Shown in pieces: positions 44,023 to 52,081 of a stretch of 64,000 nt of DNA (position 1 is the first letter of the stretch; each line of letters starts with the position of its first letter). Under the pieces are notes generated by a model. The model did no database searches, was not told where the DNA came from, and saw only the letters and a program-made list of their open reading frames with translations. The stretch covers positions 8,999-72,998 of the forward strand of contig CAWEKI010000011.1 of NCBI GenBank assembly GCA_963809695.1. Reading direction: 5' to 3'. The stretch is from JAGDMJ01 sp963809695 (GTDB lineage Bacteria; Bacteroidota; Ignavibacteria; UBA10030; UBA6906). The translations under genes and the position numbers were made by a program.

Positions 44023-45663
44023 ATGCTTCAATCTCTTACTTCAGCCACAGCGTTCAGAATAGTCTTTCTTGCTCTGTCGTTGTCCCTCGGGGTCTCCGTG
44101 ACGCTCAGTCAAATGCACCATCAAACGGATGACTCGCTCGGAACGATTTCATTTCCCGTGAGCTGTACTCCGGCCACACAATCAGAATTTAACCGGGCAA
44201 TGACCCTGTTTCACCATATGACCTACCCCGCGGCCAGAGTGGCGTTCCAGAAGGTCGTGGCAGATGATCCCAAATGCGCCATGGGGTACTGGGGGATTGC
44301 CATGACACTGTTCCAACCGCTTTGGCCAACCCGCCCGGGAGATGAAGATCTCCATCAAGGATGGGATGCAGTGCAGAAGGCAGAGTCACTACATCCACGC
44401 ACGGAACGCGAGCGCCTGCTGATCATGGCTGCCGAAGCGTTTTTCCGTGAGCCGGACTCATCCGACTATTGGCGGAGAATTCACCGCTGGGCTGCCGGCA
44501 TGGAGCAAGCCTACACAGCATTCCCTGAAGACCACGAGGTTGCTGCTCTTTACGCCCTGGCCCTGCTTTCCACTGTTCCACCCGATCAGCTATCCTCACC
44601 TAATAACGCAAAGGCTGCTGACATCCTCCTTCGCATCCTGAGGGAGAACCCGCATCATCCCGGCGCAATGCACTACTTGATCCACGCAAACGACGCGCCT
44701 GGACGGGAACGTGAGTCGCTTGCGATTCTCCGGGAATACGAGAAGATCGCTCCGCACAATCCCCACGCCCTACATATGCCGACACATATATATACCCGTC
44801 TCGGCAACTGGCCGGAGGTGATTCGCGGGAATATACGGGCGGCCGAGGCGGCGCTGGATTTCCCCGCGGGGGATCAAGGTCAATTCATATGGGACGAGTT
44901 TCCGCATGCAATCGAATATCTGATCTATGCCTATCTTCAGTCGGGCCAGGATGATTCAGCGGACGCACAGTTGAAACGTCTTCAGGGAACTGCGAACCTC
45001 GAGCCTACATTCAAGACGGCATTCCATTTGGCGTCGACGAGAGCCAGGTACGCTTTGGAGAGAAAGGATTGGGAGAACGCGGCAGCGATCGAACCTCGGG
45101 AACCTGCAAGTGTCACATGGAATAGATTCCCATGGGCCGAAGCGATCAGTTGGTTTGCCCGTGGCATTGGCTGCATCCATACGGGAATACTCTCCGAGTC
45201 GGAACGATCTCAGGCCCGGCTCGCTGAGCTTGAAGCCGTAGCAGACAAAGCCAGGGAGATTCTCTTCCTGCGGAACATCCGTATCCTCCGCCTTGAAATT
45301 ACCGCATTGCTCGCCGAGAAGAGAGGTTTGCGCGATTCGAGCCTAGCCATGATGAAGCAGGCGGCCGAGCTCGAAGCCTCAACGCCTAAACATCCCGTCA
45401 CACCGGCTCCGACACTTCCGGCCTATGAACTCCTCGGCGATCTTCTCCTGGAACAAGGGAATGCCTCTGAAGCCAGGAAAGCCTACGATCGATCCCTGGA
45501 CTTCTATCCTTTGCGGTTCAACTCCTTATGGGGGAGTGCCCGGGCCGCAATGGCGATGAACGATGCGAAGGGAGCCGCAGCACTCTGTCGGCAGCTCCTG
45601 ACCATCGCGGGGAGATCAAATCGAAAGGAGATCCAGGAAGCACGCACCTTTCTGTCGAAGTGA
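44023..45663 (+). CDS. Exported TPR-repeat protein
   Basis: A 546-residue protein with a signal/anchor segment (AFRIVFLALSLSLGVSVTLSQ) and then a helical-repeat solenoid. TPR-like units include FNRAMTLFHHMTYPAARVAFQKVVADDPKCAMGYWGIAMTLF, KAADILLRILRENPHHPGAMHYLIHA and LLLEQGNASEARKAYDRSLDFYP. The conserved HAND and MPTHIYTRLGNW segments are those of a widespread family of uncharacterised TPR proteins. It probably acts as a periplasmic scaffold. ATG 44023 follows GGAGGG. Confidence 0.82.
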   Translation: MLQSLTSATAFRIVFLALSLSLGVSVTLSQMHHQTDDSLGTISFPVSCTPATQSEFNRAMTLFHHMTYPAARVAFQKVVADDPKCAMGYWGIAMTLFQPLWPTRPGDEDLHQGWDAVQKAESLHPRTERERLLIMAAEAFFREPDSSDYWRRIHRWAAGMEQAYTAFPEDHEVAALYALALLSTVPPDQLSSPNNAKAADILLRILRENPHHPGAMHYLIHANDAPGRERESLAILREYEKIAPHNPHALHMPTHIYTRLGNWPEVIRGNIRAAEAALDFPAGDQGQFIWDEFPHAIEYLIYAYLQSGQDDSADAQLKRLQGTANLEPTFKTAFHLASTRARYALERKDWENAAAIEPREPASVTWNRFPWAEAISWFARGIGCIHTGILSESERSQARLAELEAVADKAREILFLRNIRILRLEITALLAEKRGLRDSSLAMMKQAAELEASTPKHPVTPAPTLPAYELLGDLLLEQGNASEARKAYDRSLDFYPLRFNSLWGSARAAMAMNDAKGAAALCRQLLTIAGRSNRKEIQEARTFLSK

Positions 45664-45829
45664 TCCAGCGCTCATCACGCATATTTCCCCGCAGAGTTGC
45701 GGATCGAGCCGAGGTGACGCAGGTAGGTTCACTCCCTTTTCCCCGCCGTGATTTCCGTCTCCGAGAAAACCACAAAACCACTGAGGTCAATACTTCAGTG
45801 TCACACAGCTCTCCTTGCGGAGACATCCA

Positions 45830-45855
45830 GCCCAGAACTTGCCATCATCCTGGGC
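45830..45855 (-). terminator. CCCAG...CTGGG hairpin between convergent genes
   Basis: GCCCAG (45830-45835) and CTGGGC (45850-45855) around AACTTGCCATCATC. It lies between the convergent TPR and propeller genes. The CATCATCCTGGG arm recurs at 54608-54631, 56953-56967 and 63200-63220, always at gene borders. Confidence 0.5.
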
Positions 45856-45870
45856 CCATGTAGTCGAATT

Positions 45871-47175
45871 TCACCTGACCAGCAAAAGTCTACGGGTTTG
45901 CATAAAATCGCTCGCTCCGCTTTTAGAGTCTCGCCCTTTGGCGGAGTCCAATCTGTAGAAGTAGACGCCGCTGGCCAGGTTGGTAGCGTCGAACTTCACT
46001 TCGTGGTAGCCAGCATCGATATCGCCGTTGACCAGCTCAGCCACCCGCTGGCCGAGTATGTCGAAGACGGTGAGCGTGACGTGCGAGCGGTGTCGCAGAG
46101 CATAGCGGATGCTCGTCGAGGGGTTGAATGGGTTGGGATAGTTTTGAAAGAGTGTGAATCCCATCACCTGGACGTCGTCACGTTCATCTATAGCCGTTAC
46201 TCCGCCGTTTGAAGTATAGAGGATGGTTCCAGTATCACCAACCGCGTAGCCTCTCTTTTCATCAAAGAAGCAGATCGACTTCAGACGATGCGTTGTTGGA
46301 ACAGATGGGGCGGACCATGTATCTCCCCCGTCCGTTGAGTTGAATATCAACCCGTGCTCCCCGCAGACATAGACCGTCTTCCCTGATGGAGCGGAGACGC
46401 CGAACAGGGTGCCGCTCCACGAGAACGGCGTGGCAAGTGGCCGCCACACCGTGTCTGACATGGACTTCCGCACAATGGCTGGAGCAGCGCGCAAATCGCC
46501 GTGCACACCCACGAGGAATCCTGGCCCGCCCCCATTGCTGAACTCGCCGCGGAATGCTTCGGATCCAAGTCCTTGAAAAGCCTGAAGAATCGTCTCCGTC
46601 CACCTGTACAGCGGGAAGATATCGTTTTCGCAGATTGAATATGGTGTCAGAGCGTAGTGTGCAATTCCCATCCCCGAATATCCCCTCCAGCGGAACAGGG
46701 ATCTAATGGGCCACGTACTCACGCGCTCCGACGACCAGGTATTTCCAGTATCATGGGAGAGGTGAACCCAGCCAGAATCATCCCCGACGTAGATAGAGGC
46801 CGGTCCTTCATGAAGAACGCAAAGGCATGTTCTCCCTCCGGGTATCGTGTGCCAGGACCAGTGCTCTCCTCCGTCTGTGGTTATGGCAACGCGCCCGAAA
46901 TCTCCTACGACGGTTCCAGACCATCTGTCGGAGAAAGAGGTAGCATTCCATGGATGGAGGAAGAGTTCAGGGAGTGGCAAGATCACCCACATCACACCAG
47001 AATCGGTGGTTTTGAGGATCGATCCATCGCGACCAACAGCAAATGCCGTGGTTGAATCGGGTGTCGCGATGTCGGCAAGGTCCGCATCCGTGCCACTCTT
47101 CTGCTGGACCCACTGCGCTTGCGCGCAACCACACGCAATAAGGAGACAGGCAAAAAACTTTCGGCTAGTTCTCAT
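45871..47175 (-). CDS. T9SS-exported YCF48/BNR propeller protein with palindrome-derived insert
   Basis: A 434-residue secreted protein. A signal peptide (MRTSRKFFACLLIACGCAQA) is followed by a beta-propeller of BNR/YCF48-like repeats (SILKTTDSGVMW, VAITTDGGEHWSW, WVHLSHDTGNTWSSE, LIFNSTDGGDTWS, TILYTSNGGVT). A T9SS type A sorting domain starts at NYPNPFNPSTSIRYAL. In that domain the usual YRLQAG-xF turn is replaced by YRL-DSAKGRDSKSGA-SDF, an in-frame insert encoded by the palindromic element at 45914-45949. It is probably a cell-surface or released protein; the ligand is unknown. Confidence 0.88.
   Translation of the reverse strand: MRTSRKFFACLLIACGCAQAQWVQQKSGTDADLADIATPDSTTAFAVGRDGSILKTTDSGVMWVILPLPELFLHPWNATSFSDRWSGTVVGDFGRVAITTDGGEHWSWHTIPGGRTCLCVLHEGPASIYVGDDSGWVHLSHDTGNTWSSERVSTWPIRSLFRWRGYSGMGIAHYALTPYSICENDIFPLYRWTETILQAFQGLGSEAFRGEFSNGGGPGFLVGVHGDLRAAPAIVRKSMSDTVWRPLATPFSWSGTLFGVSAPSGKTVYVCGEHGLIFNSTDGGDTWSAPSVPTTHRLKSICFFDEKRGYAVGDTGTILYTSNGGVTAIDERDDVQVMGFTLFQNYPNPFNPSTSIRYALRHRSHVTLTVFDILGQRVAELVNGDIDAGYHEVKFDATNLASGVYFYRLDSAKGRDSKSGASDFMQTRRLLLVR
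45914..45949 (-). repeat. Palindromic element inside a T9SS sorting domain, copy 1
   Basis: A 36-base element with ends CTCCGC and GCGGAG, translated in frame as DSAKGRDSKSGA. The 50 bases from 45914 match 52124-52173 with two differences, while the flanking parts of the two sorting domains are clearly diverged. Four other sorting domains in the window lack it. Confidence 0.8.
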
Positions 47176-47306
47176 TCGCTACCTCGGTGCGATGAGCTTC
47201 TCACCCGTCACACCAGCGAAAAAGAGGCTCTTGCACATGTTCATCACCATCACGCCCCCCGTCTCGAGTCCGGGATTCGAGAAAATTGTTCGTTTCTTTG
47301 GTTAAC

Positions 47307-47361
47307 TGTTACTCCGAATCTCCGAATAATGCAACGCGATGCGTCACAGGAGTTACCCATG
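47307..47361 (+). repeat. CGAATCTCCGAATAATGCAA repeat, copy 1
   Basis: About 55 bases with the core ACTCCGAATCTCCGAATAAT and the end GTTACCCATGT. Related copies lie at 60762-60813, 63114-63166 and 63971-64000. This one lies about 130 bases upstream of the minus-strand propeller gene. Confidence 0.75.
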
Positions 47362-47503
47362 TACTAAGCACTACAACACCATCCGTCCTCACAGCGCATT
47401 GGGAATGAAAGCACCAGCACCAGAAGCTTACCACCCTCTTCAGCTGGCCAATGGCTGAAGAGCTAAATCCAACTCTGACATTGGCACAACAACCGGGGGC
47501 AGG

Positions 47504-48013
47504 TCAAAACCACCGGACCGTCTTTTCCAATCCTGGTCCCATGAATACGAAAGCAGCAAAAAGGGTGGACAAACTCATGAAGCTGTATCCAAGGAGGTCA
47601 ACTGAATAGGTAAATGAGTTGAAGACATTGAACAGAAAAGGCCTGACGCTGTCGCTGACATCGCCTCGATAAAGGGCTGGGGCAACAAGAGTCAATTGAA
47701 CAAAGTAGTTCATGCAAATAAGAGTGCCATACATAGTCGCGAAAACAAGTCCTGTCTGACTCCAGATTTTTCTATCTGCAGGTGCCTGACGGTGGACGCT
47801 TCCCATCATGAGTACAAATGTGATCCCGAGAAACAAGGAAGGGACAAGGAGGACCACGAGGCCATACCAGGTACTATCATTTTCTGGAGAGCCGCCTGAC
47901 CCCATGAGACCGAACCATTCAGCAAGTTGCCCAATGTCGTAGGCAACGCTGAAAACTGATGCGAGAACTGCTGACCAGAAACCGAGGTTATAGACATGTT
48001 TTGAGACTTCCAT
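47504..48013 (-). CDS. Hypothetical four-helix membrane protein
   Basis: A 169-residue protein with four hydrophobic segments (LGFWSAVLASVFSVAYDI, YGLVVLLVPSLFLGITFVLMM, TGLVFATMYGTLICMNYFVQL, LLGYSFMSLSTLFAAFVFMG). It has no signal peptide and no recognised motif. GGAG lies just upstream of the ATG. I do not recognise the family. It is flanked by long non-coding stretches. Confidence 0.75.
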   Translation of the reverse strand: MEVSKHVYNLGFWSAVLASVFSVAYDIGQLAEWFGLMGSGGSPENDSTWYGLVVLLVPSLFLGITFVLMMGSVHRQAPADRKIWSQTGLVFATMYGTLICMNYFVQLTLVAPALYRGDVSDSVRPFLFNVFNSFTYSVDLLGYSFMSLSTLFAAFVFMGPGLEKTVRWF

Positions 48014-48634
48014 AGTATCTCCTTCTTTTGTTTAGAGAAATCGCTTGCCTTCCTATAGGTCCAGGTCTCTTGAGGAATGCTTGTTCATCGAGGTCTTGTG
48101 CCGCAAAACGCCTTATGAAATGATACCTCGCTTGCGCATAACTTTTGTAACTACGCAGTCTTGTCGTGCCTTTTATCCCAGCGCATGGACAAAAGACGAC
48201 GCACTACCTCCTCGCTCCGGTGGGTCGTGATTGTATCGGGGATAAGTTCCCGCTTTGATAATCAAGAACGGCCGGAGAAGTAGCAATCCGGCTCAAAGAG
48301 CTGTCGGGGCGTGGCAAACAGAGGTGAACGCACTGAATGTACCGACCATCAAGACCATTGTCAACAAATGGGCGGGGATTGGGCAAATCCCCATATAGGC
48401 CAATTTCCGAAACAAAAAAAACCGAGGAACTCTCTCTTTACCTGGAACGGGTTCCCTTTCGCTCCACCGTCCTATATCGAAGTAAGAGCTATTCCTGAGA
48501 CTCCTGTATCGCTACTTTGGTGGAGGCTCTTTTCTTGGAAGCCAGGTTTCCAATTGACAACCCGCCTGCAATCGAGTATCTTGTCGGCGACACGAGGATA
48601 GGAACCAACATAATGCCCAATCATGGGATTCCCT
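48014..48634. other. Intergenic stretch, no gene seen
   Basis: About 620 bases between divergent genes. Short frames exist on both strands but have no SD, no protein-like composition and no recognised similarity. It should hold the promoters of the membrane protein and the MDR enzyme. Confidence 0.45.
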
Positions 48635-49603
48635 ATGAAAGCAGTCGTATATACTAAGTATGGCCCACCAGAAGTTCTTGAACTCAAAGAGGTCGAGAAA
48701 CCAACTCCCAAGGATGACGAAGTTCTTATTAGGATACACGCCACAACCGTAAATCGAACTGACTGCGGATTTCGAAAACCGGAATATGGTCTTATCATTC
48801 GCATTCTCAATGGACTGTTCAGACCGAAGAGAAATATTCTAGGCAGTGAGATGGCTGGAGAGATTGAAGCAATCGGCAAAGATGTCAAGACATTCAGGAA
48901 AGGCGACCAGGTTTTTGGACTGACCACGGCTGCCACTTTTGGAGCACATGCGGAATACATTTGTATGCCCGAAAATAAATCAATCACAAAGAAGCCAGCC
49001 AATATGTCTTACGAGGAGGCTGCTGCCGTCTGCGATGGGCTTATGCTGGCATTGAACTACGTCAGGACAATAGAGTTTGGGAGTGTTCAGAAGATCCTCA
49101 TCAATGGTGCGTCAGGATCCATCGGTTCCGCGTGCGTGCAGCTCGCAAAGCACTATGGCGCGAACATTACGGCCGTGTGCAATACAAAGAATCTGGAATT
49201 AGTGAAATCATTAGGTGCCGACACGGTAATAGACTATGAAAACGAAGATTTCACAAAGGTTGCCCAGCTGTTTGATGTAGTCATAGATGCTGTCGGCAAG
49301 AGTTCATTCTTTCGCTGTAAAAGACTCCTGAAGCCAGGTGGCGTATATTTCTCCACGGATCTTGGGTTCTTGTCGCAGAACCTTTTCCTGGCGCTGTTGA
49401 CGCCTATCTTCAGCAGCAAAAAAGTGAAATTCCCGATCCCCAAAGAAAGCAAAGAAGACGTGGCCTTTTTCAAAGAATTAATCGAGGCGGGAGAATATCG
49501 AGCAGTTATTGATAGACGTTATCCCCTAGAACAGATTGTCGAGGCCACCAGGTACGTCGAGACGGGCCAAAAGACAGGGAATGTTGTAATAGTTATTCGA
49601 TAG
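48635..49603 (+). CDS. NAD(P)-dependent alcohol dehydrogenase / quinone oxidoreductase-like MDR protein
   Basis: A 322-residue medium-chain reductase. The N-terminal GroES-like domain (MKAVVYTKYGPPEVLELKEVEKP, GSEMAGEIEAIGKDVKTFRKGDQVFG) is followed by a Rossmann domain with NGASGSIGSACVQLAKHYGA. The zinc-binding cysteines of true alcohol dehydrogenases are absent, so it belongs to the zinc-free quinone oxidoreductase branch. It reduces quinones or enones with NAD(P)H; the substrate is not evident. ATG 48635 is preferred to 48623. Its end overlaps the convergent SRPBCC gene by 11 bases. Confidence 0.92.
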   Translation: MKAVVYTKYGPPEVLELKEVEKPTPKDDEVLIRIHATTVNRTDCGFRKPEYGLIIRILNGLFRPKRNILGSEMAGEIEAIGKDVKTFRKGDQVFGLTTAATFGAHAEYICMPENKSITKKPANMSYEEAAAVCDGLMLALNYVRTIEFGSVQKILINGASGSIGSACVQLAKHYGANITAVCNTKNLELVKSLGADTVIDYENEDFTKVAQLFDVVIDAVGKSSFFRCKRLLKPGGVYFSTDLGFLSQNLFLALLTPIFSSKKVKFPIPKESKEDVAFFKELIEAGEYRAVIDRRYPLEQIVEATRYVETGQKTGNVVIVIR

Positions 49604-50063
49604 TTTGGGCTCCACTCGCAAGGCAGCGCTCGAGCCAAGAAGTCCAACGAACCATTTTGGCCTGATACTCCGTTGCGGTCATCATGCTGATTTCATCATT
49701 TCCCTCTTCAGAAAGGCCAACAAAGCTGTAGACGGTCGATACATCAGTAACTCCAATCGACACCTCACTGCAAGTCACATCAACGCGGGCAACATAACGA
49801 GTCGGTTCCACACGATGATAGCTGACGCGATGAGCCGCGATATCCAGACTGCTAACGATCCAGATTGCTGTACCACTCGGTTCAGACGTGCGGAAGATCA
49901 GGCCTTCTTCCCACAAACCGCCGATAGGGTGGAGAATCTCGGGATCCCAACCTGGAACCCATCCCTTCTCGCCGATCGGTGAGAACAAGGGGAAGACGCG
50001 CTCTACTGAACCGTTGAGACGAATCTGCCCGGTGAATGATGCTGTGCCTGGAAGGAAAATCAT
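49593..50063 (-). CDS. SRPBCC (START-like) family protein
   Basis: A 156-residue protein with the helix-grip outline of SRPBCC domains: SFTGQIRLNGSVERVFPLFSPIGEKGWVPGW at the N-terminus, alternating strands, and a long C-terminal helix (TEYQAKMVRWTSWLERCL). Such domains bind hydrophobic ligands. The segment PIGEKGWVPGWDPE is typical of a small subfamily of unknown function. AAGGAG upstream supports ATG 50063 over the longer frame. Confidence 0.78.
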   Translation of the reverse strand: MIFLPGTASFTGQIRLNGSVERVFPLFSPIGEKGWVPGWDPEILHPIGGLWEEGLIFRTSEPSGTAIWIVSSLDIAAHRVSYHRVEPTRYVARVDVTCSEVSIGVTDVSTVYSFVGLSEEGNDEISMMTATEYQAKMVRWTSWLERCLASGAQTIE

Positions 50064-50234
50064 TGCATTATCTCCTTGGGCTGCCTGACGAGCTACGCTT
50101 CTGTCAAAAGCTACGCTCAAGCCACGGAATTGTCAATCCACCCAATAACAGAAATGGCCCGGAGCCCCGAGCCTTCTTTCTACCTTCTTCTGACGCGGCG
50201 TCAGGTGCGGCCGCTGGTTGGGCGGCAGCCAAAT

Positions 50235-50624
50235 CTAAAATGTTTGCTGATAGTAGAGACCCTTTTCCGCACTTTGCGTGCCAACCACGATAACAGTGGA
50301 ACTGCTGGCTCTTAGGTTGCCTTGATCGCCAATCTTCTTTGATTTAATGAGGTCGACGACCAAATCCCCATCACCAGAGGTCTTAATAATTGTTGCATTG
50401 ACATAATTAGATTCTACGGTAATTTCATATGGGGTTTGTTGCATCGTGTTGTCAAGCCGAGCATTCGCGGTCTTGAAGAATATTGAAGCCACGAAAGAAA
50501 CTTGTTTATCATTACTGGATGTCACGCGAAGCGTCAACTTCTGAGATTCGGTGTTGACAGGTTGGCACTGGGAAAAATTCAGAATGGCGACTAAGGCAAC
50601 CATTGCAATCATTAGCTGTTTCAT
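50235..50624 (-). CDS. Hypothetical small lipoprotein
   Basis: A 129-residue protein. The N-terminus MKQLMIAMVALVAILNFSQC has a plausible lipobox-like Cys20. The rest is beta-rich (LTLRVTSSNDKQVSFVASIFF ... TIIKTSGDGDLVVDLIK). GAGGATAAC precedes the ATG. No family recognised. Confidence 0.68.
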   Translation of the reverse strand: MKQLMIAMVALVAILNFSQCQPVNTESQKLTLRVTSSNDKQVSFVASIFFKTANARLDNTMQQTPYEITVESNYVNATIIKTSGDGDLVVDLIKSKKIGDQGNLRASSSTVIVVGTQSAEKGLYYQQTF

Positions 50625-50978
50625 GTTATCCTCGGTTGGCTATTGGTACAAAGGATCTGTGAATGGAAGTATAATTGAGCCTAAAGCTTTTGATTGCCCA
50701 AATACTCTCATAATTGTGTTGCACCCGAACGGATCGCGGCTTACCTGCCCGCAGAATGATAAAGGCCCTCCCATCCAGATCGGACAGAAAGGCCGTCGCT
50801 ACTGATCCCCCGCACGCTTCTCCCTGCAGGCGTGGTTACCGGCGCTATCTTAAGGAGAACAGGGACAAATGTCAAGGAACAATAGGCTTAGGGAGCCCCT
50901 TCCCTTTCGTGCGCAAGCACATCATTTCGCCGGCCGCGGATACCTCAAGTAATATCCCATGCGGGTCATATCCATACG

Positions 50979-51116
50979 TTACCACTTGGTCAGCCAGCGT
51001 GAACCCAGGCGTTTGGATTCCTGCCAGGCCAGCAGCACGAGCTCGTCACGATCATCCGGGTCCCCGGCAAATTTCATGGCATAGCGACGCAGTGTGGAAA
51101 AGTCTTTTGACGTCAT
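50979..51116 (-). CDS. Short sigma-factor-like fragment
   Basis: A 45-residue frame, MTSKDFSTLRRYAMKFAGDPDDRDELVLLAWQESKRLG..., resembles the N-terminal part of sigma-70 region 2 (RYAxKFAG, then DDRDELV). AGAGG lies upstream of the ATG. A second minus-strand frame (TLADQVVTYGYDPHGILLEV ...) continues without stops to 50872 if one base is added to the GGG run, so this could be a longer, broken gene. The rest of 50625-51295 shows nothing else. Confidence 0.35.
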   Translation of the reverse strand: MTSKDFSTLRRYAMKFAGDPDDRDELVLLAWQESKRLGSRWLTKW

Positions 51117-51295
51117 AGCAATCCTCTGGCATTGATGAACGGATAGTTGGATACCCGTTCTTATACCAGGAATTGCGGTATAAGAATGTACATGCGCGCG
51201 CAGCACCACTGCGCGACAATCACGCACATATTTGAGAGGTACCTATGAACGCCTGAAGACCTGGCGGCCTTCTTTTTCAACGCGGGGAACCCGGG

Positions 51296-51742
51296 TTATC
51301 CCGCAGCCTGCGCGGAGGGGAGTTCCAGTCGGCTGAGAACCTCCAGCATTGCCGGTGACGTATCGGTGTGGTGGTGGATCATCTTCCAACCCCCGGCTTC
51401 TCTCTGATAAATGTTCGTGACACGGTGCTCAACGGAGATCGGATTGCCGGCAATCTTGAAATGGCCATATTCAACGCCTATTTCATACGCAACATCACCG
51501 ATGACATTGATGACCTGATCTTTCAGAGCAACCTCACCCTCTGAAGCGAGTTGTCCTACCATGTCAAACGACTTCTTGATTGCTTCCCAGCCAACTTCCC
51601 TGCCACCAATCGGGTGCATGGCAGTCACCCGGTCGGTGTGGGACCAGGCGTCTGGCACTGTGCTGGAATCGCCATTGGCCATCTTGCTCAAGCTGCTGTA
51701 GAATCGCGTCGAAGCTTTGCGAACTTCGTCTTCGGCTGACAT
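51296..51742 (-). CDS. SnoaL/NTF2-like protein, fourth
   Basis: A 148-residue NTF2-superfamily protein: TRFYSSLSKMANGDSSTVPDAWSHTDRVTAMHPIGGREVGWEAI, a central strand pair VALKDQVINVIGDVAYEIGVEYG, and a closing HRVTNIYQREAGGWKMIHHHTD. The shape and the HHTD end are typical of the SnoaL-like group that often carries His residues in the pocket. AGGGAGG precedes ATG 51742. No signal peptide. Confidence 0.85.
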   Translation of the reverse strand: MSAEDEVRKASTRFYSSLSKMANGDSSTVPDAWSHTDRVTAMHPIGGREVGWEAIKKSFDMVGQLASEGEVALKDQVINVIGDVAYEIGVEYGHFKIAGNPISVEHRVTNIYQREAGGWKMIHHHTDTSPAMLEVLSRLELPSAQAAG

Positions 51743-52081
51743 ACTTCCCTCCCTGTGAATGGTGGTGGTTGTGGGAAACAAGTGACGACATTGCGGAACA
51801 GCGTTGTCCAAAGCTCAGAAGGGAGGCAATGAGGAGATACAGCCGAGTCTTCGAAGGCGAAAGGGGGGAAAGAATCCGGCCACTGAGACCCTTCTACGCC
51901 AATAACCGACAGGCGGCTGGATAGGTTCCCACAAAATAACCTATTCCCGCCTTCGACAGGTGGACGGGCAGGAGTACTGTCTCACCCAGTAGTAACAATA
52001 AGCCCGCCTGTACAAGCGTGGGCAATTTAAAGGGCAACCCGGTGAATGGGTCGCCTTTTGTTCAGTCTTTATCGTGGAATG
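51743..52081. other. Intergenic stretch with two terminator-like hairpins
   Basis: No gene seen. It contains GCCCGC...GCGTGGGC (52002-52023) and the GGCAACCC...GGGTCGCC hairpin (52033-52055), both members of hairpin families found elsewhere in this part of the window. Confidence 0.55.
52033..52059 (-). terminator. GGCAACCC...GGGTCGCC hairpin
   Basis: GGCAACCC (52033-52040) and GGGTCGCC (52048-52055) pair with one A-C mismatch, followed by TTTT. It lies 27 bases past the end of the propeller gene. Close relatives are at 57724-57755 (10-bp perfect stem) and 60891-60918. Confidence 0.55.
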
